NCBI GenBank assembly: GCA_900155495.1
Contig: FTLJ01000135.1
Coordinates: 1 to 64,000, forward strand
Direction: 5' to 3'
Source: Porogramme epimiltina
Lineage: Eukaryota > Basidiomycota > Agaricomycetes > Polyporales > Polyporaceae
Length of the DNA stretch: 64,000 bases
This document shows, piece by piece, positions 34,850 to 44,351 of this stretch; within the stretch, counting starts at the first letter, position 1; every line of letters begins with the position of its first letter. Under the pieces are notes generated by a model. That model ran no database searches, had not been told where the DNA came from, and saw nothing but the letters and a program-made list of their open reading frames with translations. Both the position numbers and the translations under genes were made by a program.

Positions 34850-35745
34850 AACACGCGAGCGTTTGGGCCGCGGTCCTGCGCTGCTGAGGAAGACCGCTAA
34901 TGATTCCGTTGTAGTGATTCCCGACTACGCCAAGTTGCGGTACATCGTCCGCGCACCTACGTCGGCGGAGCTCGAGGTGCTTCGTGACCGTGTGAGAGCG
35001 TGTTTTGGGTATGTCAAACTCGCATCCTAGCATGCTCGGCCTGTAGTTGACATATTTCTGCACAGTAGCGGCGCTGGCGACGGCATGCAACTTGATCGAG
35101 CTGTCGATGGATGACGGCTACTACGAGGTCAGGAACAACGATGTCCTCGGTGTGTATCTCTCTATCTCCATTTCCATCGATGCGCGCGGATAGTCGTAAC
35201 GCCACTCGCTCCTGCACAGGTCAGGAATATTCCCGTGTCGTCGGCTCCCGTTATGGAATGTACACGCACACAGGCGACGGGCAAAAGTATTCTACAGACT
35301 TCGTGAGTGCACCGCTCCTGCAGGCACTCCTAGGACTGCTAACCAGCGCGGGGCTCGGCAGGGAAATGTGACATACGGCAGGCAAATTATCTCGGCTCGT
35401 CATGCGGTCGCTTGTCTTACATGCTGTGGCCCCGTGCATAGCTCTTCCGTCTATTCACCCCGTTTACTCCATCCCGACGGAGCCTCAGGGTGGGAACCAC
35501 ACGCCCCAGTTTGCTAAATCCGCAAGGACAGTTGAAGCGCACGAAGTGACACTCAAGATCGCCTCAGGCCTTGCCGCCGTGGGCTTCAAGGTCCTTGAAG
35601 ACGAGGACTTTGCTAGGAAGGTCCGTGTGCACATCCGGCTTTCGAGGTACATGCTGTGCTTTCCTTGTTGACTTTTTCTGTTGTTATGCATACAGGCGAA
35701 AGAAACGTTCGAAGAGCCTAAGGTGGTTCGTCTCGGCAAATGAGT
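34850..35745 (+). pseudogene. Partial inverted duplicate of the M20 amidohydrolase (exons 7-12)
   Basis: Closely matches 38086-39010 in opposite orientation, starting inside intron 6 and running through the last exon. Recognisable pieces: VIPDYAKLRYIVRAPT (about 34918), GQEYSRVVGSRYGMYTHTGD (about 35222), the 16-nt exon region, LPSIHPVYSIPTEPQGGNHT (about 35445) and AKETFEEPKVVRLGK before a TGA near 35742. It cannot work alone: the metal-binding half (exons 1-6) is absent, and a small insertion in the exon 8 copy shifts the frame. Introns are kept, so it is a genomic duplication. Confidence 0.88.
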
Positions 35746-36360
35746 GGGGGTCAGCACTGACCTTGTCTGGATGTTCGCGAGTTGCCTTTTGTTGTGAACT
35801 AGTTTACTGGTATGTACACAAATTTCGAGTCGCGCGGCGTGTACGATTCTTTGCAGATATACAATGTTGATGTTTAGTGCCACATTATGAAGGCCCCGTC
35901 GTACTCTGACACCGCCAATAGGGCATAAATATTCTGCCTATGCCTAGGATCGATTGCCTGGAGGGAAGTGGTGGCATCACAGCCCCCCAGGGACAGTTGC
36001 ATATTTTCTTGTTATTGTAAAGACGCCGACGAAGCTTCCTTAGGTTTCTTTGCTTAGTCGGAGCTTGTCGGCATTCCGAATTGAATTGTCTACGAGTAAC
36101 CTCGCTCACGCAGGCCGTATACGCTCAGGCTGGACCCTGTGGGACTAAAACGCTTCCTACCGACGGAACACGCATCGAAGGCACGATAGCACGGGCTCAG
36201 TCGCGTTGCACCTGCACGCAGGTCAGTGGACTATGAGCATGCAATCCAATATAGACATGAAACTAATAAACTGACTATCAGGTTAGAAAAATGTCGACCG
36301 GAACCACAATGCTTGCTGAACAGAGAAAGCATGCACTAAACAAATCTGCGCCAGTTGATA
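35746..36360. other. Intergenic region, no gene seen
   Basis: Between the broken M20 copy and the 3' end of membrane copy 4. AT-richer than its surroundings; no supported ORF. Confidence 0.45.
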
Positions 36361-37389
36361 TCACACTTTGTCTACACTGCCTTCTTTCCACGTCCTCTTC
36401 TCTGCCCACCATGCCTCCTCGTCTGGGCGCAGCTTCCCAGGGAAAAAGACAGGGAGCAGCGCTAACCCTGCGCCGCGCTCGATCCCTTCGATCTCCATCA
36501 GGGTGCGCATGACCTTGTCGTTGTGCACGACACGCGTCCCCTCCTCCTCCATCCTAAACCCAAGTGCCGCGGGGCCGCGCCACGTTTGCGACGCATAGGA
36601 CGCATGCACGACCCCGAGCATGTACAAGCCCGCGGCGCACCACGCGTCCACAATGGGGAGGCGCGCAAATCCGATGACGAGCGCGCCAACGAGGCCGACC
36701 ACCAGCGGGATCCCGAGCATACTCATGCGCCCCGGCGGGGGTGTGCGGCCCTCCGCGAGGTCGTCGAACTTGATCGCACCACCCGTACTGACGATGACGA
36801 CCGCGTCTGTGGAGCCGTTCCCTGCTGTGAGGCACACGACCTCGCGCTTGCCGGGCCCGACCGTACGTGGGCCCGCGAGGTCGGTGCGCCGCGCGCGACG
36901 GAGGAACGCCCACACCGCGAGCCCTGCGAGCGCGTCCACGGTGACGGCTGCGAGCAGAACCGGCGATGCGACCCCAGCGCGCACCGCGAGCGCCGCGAGG
37001 GATATTTGGGCAGCGAGGGTGCCAATCGCGCTCCGAGAGACGCCGTCTGCAGTGGCAGAGGGGATGCTGGGGGCCTGGGAGGTATGGAGGATGGTAATGC
37101 GCAGGCCGCGCCGGCGCGGGCTCGTGATGTCCACGTGACTTCGGAGCAGGTGCTCGACCGTCCGTGAGCGGTTTGTACGCGCGTAGCCAGTCTGTGCGTT
37201 GATGACGGTGCAGGGAATGTCTGTCCCGACGGCGTTTGCTACAGTGTGGCGCTGGAGATGGTTGAGGAGCCTTGGCCACGTGGTGGAGTAGAGCGCTAGG
37301 AAAGGCACGGATTGTGCGTGGTTGAACAAGTCCGCCGTTATTGTGGCTATAAGGGGAAAGGACACGAAGGGATGCCAGTTATCTGCCAT
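36361..37389 (-). CDS. Multi-pass membrane protein of the unnamed family (copy 4)
   Basis: A single exon of 342 residues, intact and very GC-rich in third positions. It has the loop INAQTGYARTNRSRT with RITILHTSQAPSIPSA, the central membrane pair (IGTLAAQISLAALAVRAGVA; LLAAVTVDALAGLAVWAFL), the best-preserved core loop (KREVVCLTAGNGSTDAVVIV, then FDDLAEGR) and the last pair (LVVGLVGALVIGFARL; AWCAAGLYMLGVVHASYA). The tail continues ALGFRMEEEGTRVVHNDK, LMEIEGIERGAG and LLPVFFPGKLRPDEE, shared with copy 5 and partly copy 1. It sits between the two inverted M20 copies. Function unknown. Confidence 0.8.
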   Translation of the reverse strand: MADNWHPFVSFPLIATITADLFNHAQSVPFLALYSTTWPRLLNHLQRHTVANAVGTDIPCTVINAQTGYARTNRSRTVEHLLRSHVDITSPRRRGLRITILHTSQAPSIPSATADGVSRSAIGTLAAQISLAALAVRAGVASPVLLAAVTVDALAGLAVWAFLRRARRTDLAGPRTVGPGKREVVCLTAGNGSTDAVVIVSTGGAIKFDDLAEGRTPPPGRMSMLGIPLVVGLVGALVIGFARLPIVDAWCAAGLYMLGVVHASYASQTWRGPAALGFRMEEEGTRVVHNDKVMRTLMEIEGIERGAGLALLPVFFPGKLRPDEEAWWAEKRTWKEGSVDKV

Positions 37390-38085
37390 GGCTAACTCAG
37401 AGAACGGAGAAGGATATGTAGAAGTTCACGTGAGTGGGGGTCGCTGTTGGTGGTGGTGGTAGAGGGGAGAGGAGTGTGGGGAATGGACGTGCCCCAACCT
37501 TCTTATAAGGTCGCTTCATGGATCATCGAACTTAGTCCGATGCACAGATATGTTGCCATTAGCCTTGCCTGTGCACCCACAAGAGCGACTATATGTAAAA
37601 CATACCGTCTTTGTGAGCACTCGTGGCCCTGAGGCCGTCCTCAGTGTCATCGGGAAAGAGAGATCTGAATCGAAAGCGCTGAGGGCCAACACTGCCGCCA
37701 TCAGGCGAGTTGCCTGATTGGAGCTCCGACAAGTTCCGAATAAGCGAAGACGCGCGGAAACATAGCCGGCGTCTTTTCGAGAAGCATACATACAATCGTG
37801 CCTCGGGGCTGTGATGCCACTATTTCCCTCGAGGCAATCAGTCCTAAGCATCAGCAGCATATTCATCCTTAGTTGACGGTTTCAGAGTACGACGAGACGC
37901 TATTCAGCATTCAAATTTATCACTAGATACCAATGTATTGAGAAGTGTAGAAAGTCGTGGTGGCTGCACAGTGCAAGGTGCGCTGCCTGCACAACTCGAC
38001 ATATGCATACATACTAATAACCGTGTTCACAACAAAAGGAAACTCGCGAACATCCAGACAAAGTCAGTGCTACCCCGGCTCCCGC
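37390..38085. other. Intergenic region, no gene seen
   Basis: 5' flank of membrane copy 4 and 3' flank of the M20 gene. No ORF with family features. Confidence 0.45.
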
Positions 38086-40361
38086 TCATTTGCCGAGCCG
38101 AACCGCCTTAGACTCTTCGAACGCTTCCTTCGCCTATGTGCGTAACAATGGAAAAAGTTAACATGGAAAACACAGCCTGTACCTCGAAAGCCGGATGGGC
38201 ACACGGACCTTCCTAGCGAAGTCATCGTCTTCAAGGACTTTGAAGCCCACGGCAGCAAGGCCCGCGGCGACCTTGAGCGTCGTCTCATGCGCTTCGACCG
38301 TCCTCGCAGACTTGGCAAACTGGGGCGTGTGGTTCCCGCCCTGAGGCTCCGTCGGGATGGAGTACACGGGGTGAATAGACGGAAGAGCTATGCACGGGGC
38401 CACAGCATGTAAGACAAGCGACCTCATGGCGAGCCGAGGTAATTTGCCTACCGTATGTCACGTTTCCCTGCCGAGCCCCATGCTGGTTAGCGGCCCTAGG
38501 AGTGCCTGCAAGAGCGGTGCACTCACGAAGTCGGTGGAATACTTTTGCCCGTCACCTGTGTGCGTGTACATGCCATAACGGTCGCCGACGACGCGGGAAT
38601 ACTCCTGGCCTGTGCAGGAGCGAGTGGCGTTACGACTATCCGCGCGCATCGATAGAGATGGAAATGGAGATAGAAAGGCACGCACCGAGTACGTCGTTGT
38701 TCCTGACCTCGTAGTAGCCGTCATCCATCAACAGCTCGATCTTGCATGCCGTCGCCAGCGCCGCGGCTCTATAGTAATACGTCAACCACAAGAGGAGCAC
38801 GCTAGAATGCAAGTCCCGACATACTCAAAACACGCTCTCACACGGCCCCGAAGCACCTCGAGCTCCGCCCATGTAGGTGCGCGGACGATGTACCGCAACT
38901 TGGCGTAGTCGGGGATCACTGCAACGGAATCATTAGTGGCCTTCCTCAGCAGCGCCGGACTGGGCCCTATGCGGCCCAAGCGCTCGGCGCTCGATGCACA
39001 TACACGCACCGTTCGGCGTCCACTCGCGTCCGACGACGATGCCGTGCACGCGGTGGTCGGGCTTGATCTGCTGGCGGAGGGCAGAGATGGCAGAGTACGC
39101 GACGAACGCGGCGTCGAGGGCGTTCTGCCCCTCCCAAGGCGCAGACGAGGCGTGCGCGCTGCAGCGGGCGGCGGCGGCGGCGGCGGCGGCGGGCAACGAT
39201 CAGTGGGAGCATCCGGAAAACGGAGATGAGGCGAAGCACCCACCCGTGCCCGAAGAACTCGACGTCGATGTGCTGGCACGCGACGCCCGGCCAGAGCGCG
39301 GTGAGATTGGCGGGGCCCGCTCCAGGGTGGCTCCTGCGAGGGCAGTCCAGCCGCCGCGAGGAGGTGCAATAACGAGCGCGGTACGTGCAGGAAAGGCAAG
39401 TTTCAGTGGACTGCGCCGGTCAGGGGAAGCCTAGGGGACTTACATGACACAGGCGTCCATCTCGTCGTACGCGCCACGCTCGAGGAGCTGTATCTTGCCA
39501 CCGCCCGCTTCCTCGGCGGGGGTGCCCAGGAGGACGACGGTCCCGGGGACGTCGTGCGCCTGCAGCGCGGCCTGGACGGCGAGCGCCACGGCGACGCCGG
39601 ACATAGCGATGAGGTTGTGCCCGCAACCATGGCCAATCGTCGGAAGCGCGTCCATCTCGGAGTTTATGCCGATGACGCGCGGGCGCGTCTTCGTGTCGCG
39701 CTTCGAGGCGGGGTGCGTGAACGCGGCGCGGAACGCGGTGTCGAGTCCGAGGTAGTGCGGGGTGACGGTGAAGCCGTGTGAAGACATGAAAGCGCTGAGC
39801 CTGTCGTGTGCGTATCTGGAAGAATGTCAGTGAAAATGCCGTTACTTCGGAGAGAGGTATTAGAACTCGCTTTTCTTCATACATAAGCTCCGGGTGATCT
39901 ACGGCCGTCCTCGAGGTTTAACTTCGTTGTACGCGGTTGGTCCAATCTCAGTCAACGTACCCCATATGTCCAGACTGAGCTTGCGCAAGTCGGGCGAGAG
40001 CTCCCTAATCTTGCTCTCTATCGTGTGAAGCACTTCGGACGAAAAGCCCTCATCTGCGGGGTAAGCGGGCGGTTTCTCCGGTGCAGACCCGTTGCTACTG
40101 CTGTGGCTGTCGTCGTACCAAGCGTGGGCGTAATGCACGTAGCTTGGTGGCTGCGCTGAGTAGGACTTCGTGAAGGAATGTCAGCGAATAGGTTCCAATA
40201 ACGGCATGTAGAGACACACGTACCGAATCAGATCTACTGCCCTCTTTATTAGGCGGCTGGGTTGCAGCCACGGCTTTGGAAGACTCCGCAAGGACCTTCT
40301 TCGCCTTCTTCTTGCCCCTGAACAGGCCCACAAAGCAGCTAGCTTGAAATTCGAGCTCCAT
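38086..40361 (-). CDS. Peptidase M20-family amidohydrolase (PM20D2/aminoacylase-like)
   Basis: Twelve exons: 40361-40224, 40165-39961, 39898-39871, 39815-39444, 39333-39244, 39158-39010, 38918-38825, 38768-38686, 38609-38527, 38467-38452, 38387-38209, 38133-38086; phases join to 494 residues. M20 landmarks: LRKLSLDIWDHPELMYEEK (about 100-120), INSEMDALPTIGHGCGHN with the metal His (about 185), GTPAEEAGGGKIQLLE with the Glu pair (about 223), APWEGQNALDAAF in the dimerisation domain, and GGNHTPQFAKSARTVEAH near the end. The family hydrolyses N-acyl or dipeptide amides. Oddities: intron 3 (39870-39816) needs a GC donor, one exon is only 16 nt, and the usual CHPAPGP reads SHPGAGP. A partial inverted copy lies at 34850-35745. 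The start at 40361 is the first Met giving the family N-terminus MELEFQ. Confidence 0.92.
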
Positions 40362-41090
40362 GGTCCCTGCAGTGCGTCGACTCCAGCTGGCAGGCGCCGT
40401 AATGGTTTGATGCAGAGCAGAAACTCGGGCCCCTGGGCTTTCGTTCACTTATAGACGCACGCGGACCCCCGTGAGTGATGCCAACGACCCCACCGGTCCA
40501 GGCGACGGTGATGACCAATAGTCCGCGAACACCGCAGGGAGGCATTTTCCCCGGTTGGGAGGGGGCCGCGGTCCCTACGCCACGAGGGCCACCGTTCTGC
40601 CCATTCAGTGCGCGGTGTCGGACTTCATCGTAGCGTAATTTCTGCGCCTTCTTGTCGCACGAAGATCTTCAGGACCGGGCAGGTGAGCCCTCTCGGTCGC
40701 CCCCTGGCCCCTGTAAGGCCGATTGACGTCGGACGTCCGGGTCATAAACTCCATAAGCGGCGCGAACGCTCATCCGTCTGGCTGTGCACACCTGTTAAAA
40801 CGATGAAGTCGCTAGAGTTTGAGAAGGAACTTGCACCGAAATGACCGCGCGTTGTAGTTTTGCCAACGGCGTTGGTCTCGTACCCGAATGGTGGTGCGGG
40901 ATCAGGAGGCCTCCAAAAACAGCCGATGACAAATCGCCCAGGATACGTCATACATAAGCCCTAACCCTAATTGTGACTTCCGCACCGGTTCCGAGTTAAT
41001 CGGAAAACTAGTCGACTCACGCTGCGTCTTTCCGTCTTCAACAACCTTAGATCCAAACCACGACCAAGCGCAAACTGTATCACCTTTAGG
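40362..41090. other. Divergent intergenic region between M20 and FSH1 genes
   Basis: Shared upstream region of two divergently transcribed genes, so a likely bidirectional promoter. It holds two telomere-type CCCTAA units at about 40960-40971. No gene seen. Confidence 0.5.
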
Positions 41091-42273
41091 ATGTCCGGGA
41101 CCTCCGCGAAGAAAGTTCTTATGTTGCATGGGTAAGGATCGCATACTACAAGACACCAAAACCCCTGCTAACTGGGACGCGCGTTAGGTACGCCCAGAAC
41201 GCGACCATCTTCAGCAAGAGAGTATGTTCGCGTAGTTGACGCATACATTCAAGTCAAGACTAAACGGCATACACGACATAGATGGGCGCCCTCCGAAAGT
41301 CGTGCGGAAAAGACATCGAATTCGGTACGCACCGCATTTGCCACGATCGATATGGGCACGACCTGAACGGAAGCTCTTTCCAGTCTTCATGGACGCTCCA
41401 CACGTCCTCACCCCTGTAGACCTCACCGAAACCTTCGGGTCATCAGCCGACTTGGACGCGCTGGGCGCCTCTGAGGCATCTGGTGAGGCGGACCCGTCCA
41501 TGGCGCCACGGGGGTGGTGGCATGTCAAGGGCCCACGTGCGAAGACGAGCATGGAGGAGTCCATTCTGGCCATCCGCGATCTTCTGGTAAAAGACCACTA
41601 TGAAGGCATCTTCGGATTTAGGTGAATTGCGTTCTTCCGCCCGTGATGATACTGAGCGCGCTTACATGTGTGTCAAGCCAGGGCGCCGGAATGGCCGCTA
41701 TTATGGCAGCACTAGTATGTTGCCTTTGACCGGGTCTGCTCTTTGAAGATACTGATCGGCTTCTCCACAGCTAGAGAAACCCGAGTCCTTCCCGGCGTTC
41801 TTGGTCGATGGGAAAGCGCCACACCCGCCTCTGTGAGCCCTCCTATCCCATCATTAGGATCGTTCTAATCATTCCTTGTGCAGCACATTCTGCATAGCGG
41901 CTGCGGGCTTCAGGCCAAAGGGCGATCTGTGCGACACGCTCTTCGAACCCAACTTTTCAACGCCCATACTCCACATCCTCGGACGCACTGACGTCATTGT
42001 GGTCGAGGAGCGGTCGAAGGAGCTTCTCGACATCTCCGCGAACAAGCGCGTCGAGTGGCACGATGGAGGTGCGAATGCCGTGTAGTCATATGAACGTCTC
42101 TGACATTTGCGTTCTCAGGACATTTCATCCCATCTAAGGCGAACTGGCGCAACTTCCTGAAAGCGTACCTGAAGGACCCCCTGGGCAACGTCCCGTCACC
42201 CTCACCGAACGCCCCTTCACAACCAGCGTCTGGTACCGCAACCCCGACGATACCCGCTACTCCTGCATCATGA
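41091..42273 (+). CDS. FSH1-type serine hydrolase
   Basis: Eight exons: 41091-41131, 41188-41221, 41282-41324, 41384-41621, 41678-41714, 41771-41832, 41884-42068, 42119-42273; phases join to 264 residues. The alpha/beta hydrolase fold is complete: KVLMLHGYAQNATIFSKR (about 7-25), FVFMDAPHVLTPVDL, the nucleophile elbow GFSQGAG with Ser119 split by an intron, LHILGRTDVIV with Asp188 and DGGHF with His215. It belongs to the FSH1 (DUF341) family, related to ovarian cancer gene 2; fungal members are esterase-like, sometimes near secondary-metabolite genes, which are not seen here. The C-terminus is a Pro/Ser/Thr-rich tail. It ends about 200 bp from membrane copy 5. Confidence 0.94.
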
Positions 42274-42470
42274 TTAGAGGTGTGTCGTGAACATTTGTAT
42301 ACAACCAGCGATCTGACAAACGACGGTAGATATAGAGATGACTAGATGTGTAACGATACAGGATAGTTGCGAGGTATATAGAACGTAGGTATGCGCAACA
42401 CAATCGTTATAGTCAATAACCAGGATTCCCGAGAAATAACAGTCTACACGACAACACTTGCAAGCAAAGA

Positions 42471-43886
42471 TCACCTTCCCATTAATGAATCATCAGACAT
42501 CATGGTAGAAGAAGTGTCCTGTCTCCTACTAGGAGGAATACTTGAGGGCAACACAGGTGGCGGCCGAACATTTTCGGCGACTGTGACTACGGGATCGTTC
42601 CTCCTACGCAGCGTCACCTCGCCCTCTTTTGGAGGCGCTTTTTTCTCCTCAATCTTCACAAGAACCTGCTTCCGCAACGCGCGCTTTGCCGCTTCCGCCT
42701 CCGCCTTCTCCTTCCGCTTCTTATCCCAATACTCCTGTTCATCGGGCCATAGCTCGCCAGGGAAGAATATCGGCAACAGCGCGAGGCCCACGCCTGGCTC
42801 GCGCTCCTCCGCCTTCATCAGCGTCTGCATGACTTTGTGCTCCTTGATGAAGTCGCCCTCCACGGACTCCTCGAAGTGGAACCCGAGCGCGGCCGCGCTG
42901 CGCGTCGCGCCCGCCGCAAGGACATTCTGCACCATCCCGAGCCCGCCGACCGCGAGGAGATACCACGTGTCGCTGTCCAAGCCCTCGACCGTGAGCAGCA
43001 GCGCGAGCCAGAGCAGCGCGTGCGCTGCGGTCGCGACGCTCGTCGTGGTGCGCCGCTTGCTGCGCGCGGCAGCGAGGTCCTCGAGCCGGATCCCCGCGCG
43101 GTCGCTCACGACGACCATCGCGAACGTGCTCCCGTTCCCGCGCGTGAGCACGACCGCCTCGCGCCCGCGCCGCGGGTCCACGCGCCGCGCGGCGTACTTC
43201 TCGTCGCGCCACTGCCCCAGGCCCGCGCCCGTCAGCGCGAGCGCGGTTCCGCCCACGGTGACGATCAGCACGACCCAGTTGCCGTTCAGCGCGCCGGGGA
43301 TGACGGCTATCGCGAGCTGCGCGATGATGACGGCGACGCCGCACCAGTACACCCAGTCGCGTGAGGGCACGCCTGTCCGTGGGCGTGGGCGCTTCCTTCT
43401 CCATCCAACTCCGAGGCTCTTCGAGTCGGCGTCCGCGTCGGGTTCGGGCTCGGGGTCGTTGTCCTGCGCGGTGCGGTAGAACGCGATGGTGAGCGAGCCG
43501 CCCTTGAACTTGCGCGTCTCGCGGTCGCGCAGGAGGCGGCCGAGCACCCAGCTCGCGTTCTCGCGCGTGTAGCCCGAGCGCGCGTTCACGACGTACGCGG
43601 GCGTGTCGGGCTGCGGGAGGAGGCGCCCGTCGCCGACGGCACAGGTGAGGGCCGCGACGGAGTACCCGAGCCAGCCGAAGGAGAACGCGACGGGGCAGAA
43701 GGGCCCGGGGCCGGCGCCCGCGAGCTGCGCGACCGCGCGCTGGACGATGTCGCCGCCGATGAGCATGAGGATGTCGAGGATGTTTTCGGGGTTCTGCCAT
43801 GATGATTTTTGCGCGGAAAAGGTGGGCTGGACGTCGGACGCGCCGCGCGCGATGTGCGCGGAGCTGAGAAATCGTCGGGGTGCCAT
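42471..43886 (-). CDS. Longest member of the unnamed membrane family (copy 5)
   Basis: A single exon of 471 residues. It shares the family plan: YVVNARSGYTRENASWVLGR (about 97-116), SLTIAFYRTAQ, a membrane pair (VYWCGVAVIIAQLAIAVIPG; WVVLIVTVGGTALALTGAGL), the core loop REAVVLTRGNGSTFAMVVVS with LEDLAAAR, another pair (HALLWLALLLTVEG; WYLLAVGGLGMVQNVLAAGA), ALGFHFEE, and VGLALLPIFFPGELWPDEQ. It differs by an N-terminal extension (NPENILDILMLIGGDIVQRA), an Asp/Glu-rich linker near 150-165 and a long charged C-terminal tail with a coiled-coil-like stretch. Its 5' end is the source type for the decayed fragments at 47.5-47.7, 50.9-51.2 and 54.2-54.4 kb. It is divergent from the first array F-box gene. 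Function unknown. Confidence 0.82.
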   Translation of the reverse strand: MAPRRFLSSAHIARGASDVQPTFSAQKSSWQNPENILDILMLIGGDIVQRAVAQLAGAGPGPFCPVAFSFGWLGYSVAALTCAVGDGRLLPQPDTPAYVVNARSGYTRENASWVLGRLLRDRETRKFKGGSLTIAFYRTAQDNDPEPEPDADADSKSLGVGWRRKRPRPRTGVPSRDWVYWCGVAVIIAQLAIAVIPGALNGNWVVLIVTVGGTALALTGAGLGQWRDEKYAARRVDPRRGREAVVLTRGNGSTFAMVVVSDRAGIRLEDLAAARSKRRTTTSVATAAHALLWLALLLTVEGLDSDTWYLLAVGGLGMVQNVLAAGATRSAAALGFHFEESVEGDFIKEHKVMQTLMKAEEREPGVGLALLPIFFPGELWPDEQEYWDKKRKEKAEAEAAKRALRKQVLVKIEEKKAPPKEGEVTLRRRNDPVVTVAENVRPPPVLPSSIPPSRRQDTSSTMMSDDSLMGR

Positions 43887-44351
43887 GGAGAGGACTGGAT
43901 GGGGGCTGGGCGCGCGCGCGTCGCCGCTGCGGCCTTTACTTATACGCGGACTCGGCTAGCGCGCCACGTGCATCACGTCAGTCGACAAAGACAACCGCAC
44001 CGCGCCATCCAGTGTCAATTACGACTTCTTAGCTGACTCTCACCTATTCTGCGTCCGTAGTGCCCTTCTATCTGCCAGCTACCACAGCCTCGAGACCACA
44101 TACCTCTTGCGCTCTCCACATCTTCGAAATTAGGAATCTAGCTCCATCGACCGACGACAGGTGATCACTGACCACTACTCCGACATCCGCGCCACTTATT
44201 CAACATCCGGAACGGACTGGCAGCTTCTTGCCCACCGCCCTCAGTCACACAAGTCCTTTGTACAGCCCAAGGTGAAATTATGAATAGCATCTAGACAGGA
44301 GCGATACCGCTGACCATGCTCACGACAACCTATACTTAGGCACCGAAGTAG
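43887..44351. promoter_or_regulatory. Shared divergent promoter: membrane copy 5 (minus) and F-box 1 (plus)
   Basis: A 465-bp region between two divergent starts. It contains TATCTGCCAGCTACCACA-like sequence (about 44072) that recurs upstream of other array genes. A predicted F-box leader intron lies at 44272-44339 (donor GTGAAA, branch-like CTGAC, acceptor TTAG), 12 bp before the ATG. Similar sequence is found at 47810-48211, 51250-51673 and 54480-54903. Confidence 0.6.

Noticed and set aside
42739..43800. A 353-codon Arg/Ala-rich frame overlapping membrane copy 5
   Set aside because: Same-strand shadow in another frame; the 42471-43886 frame has the family motifs.
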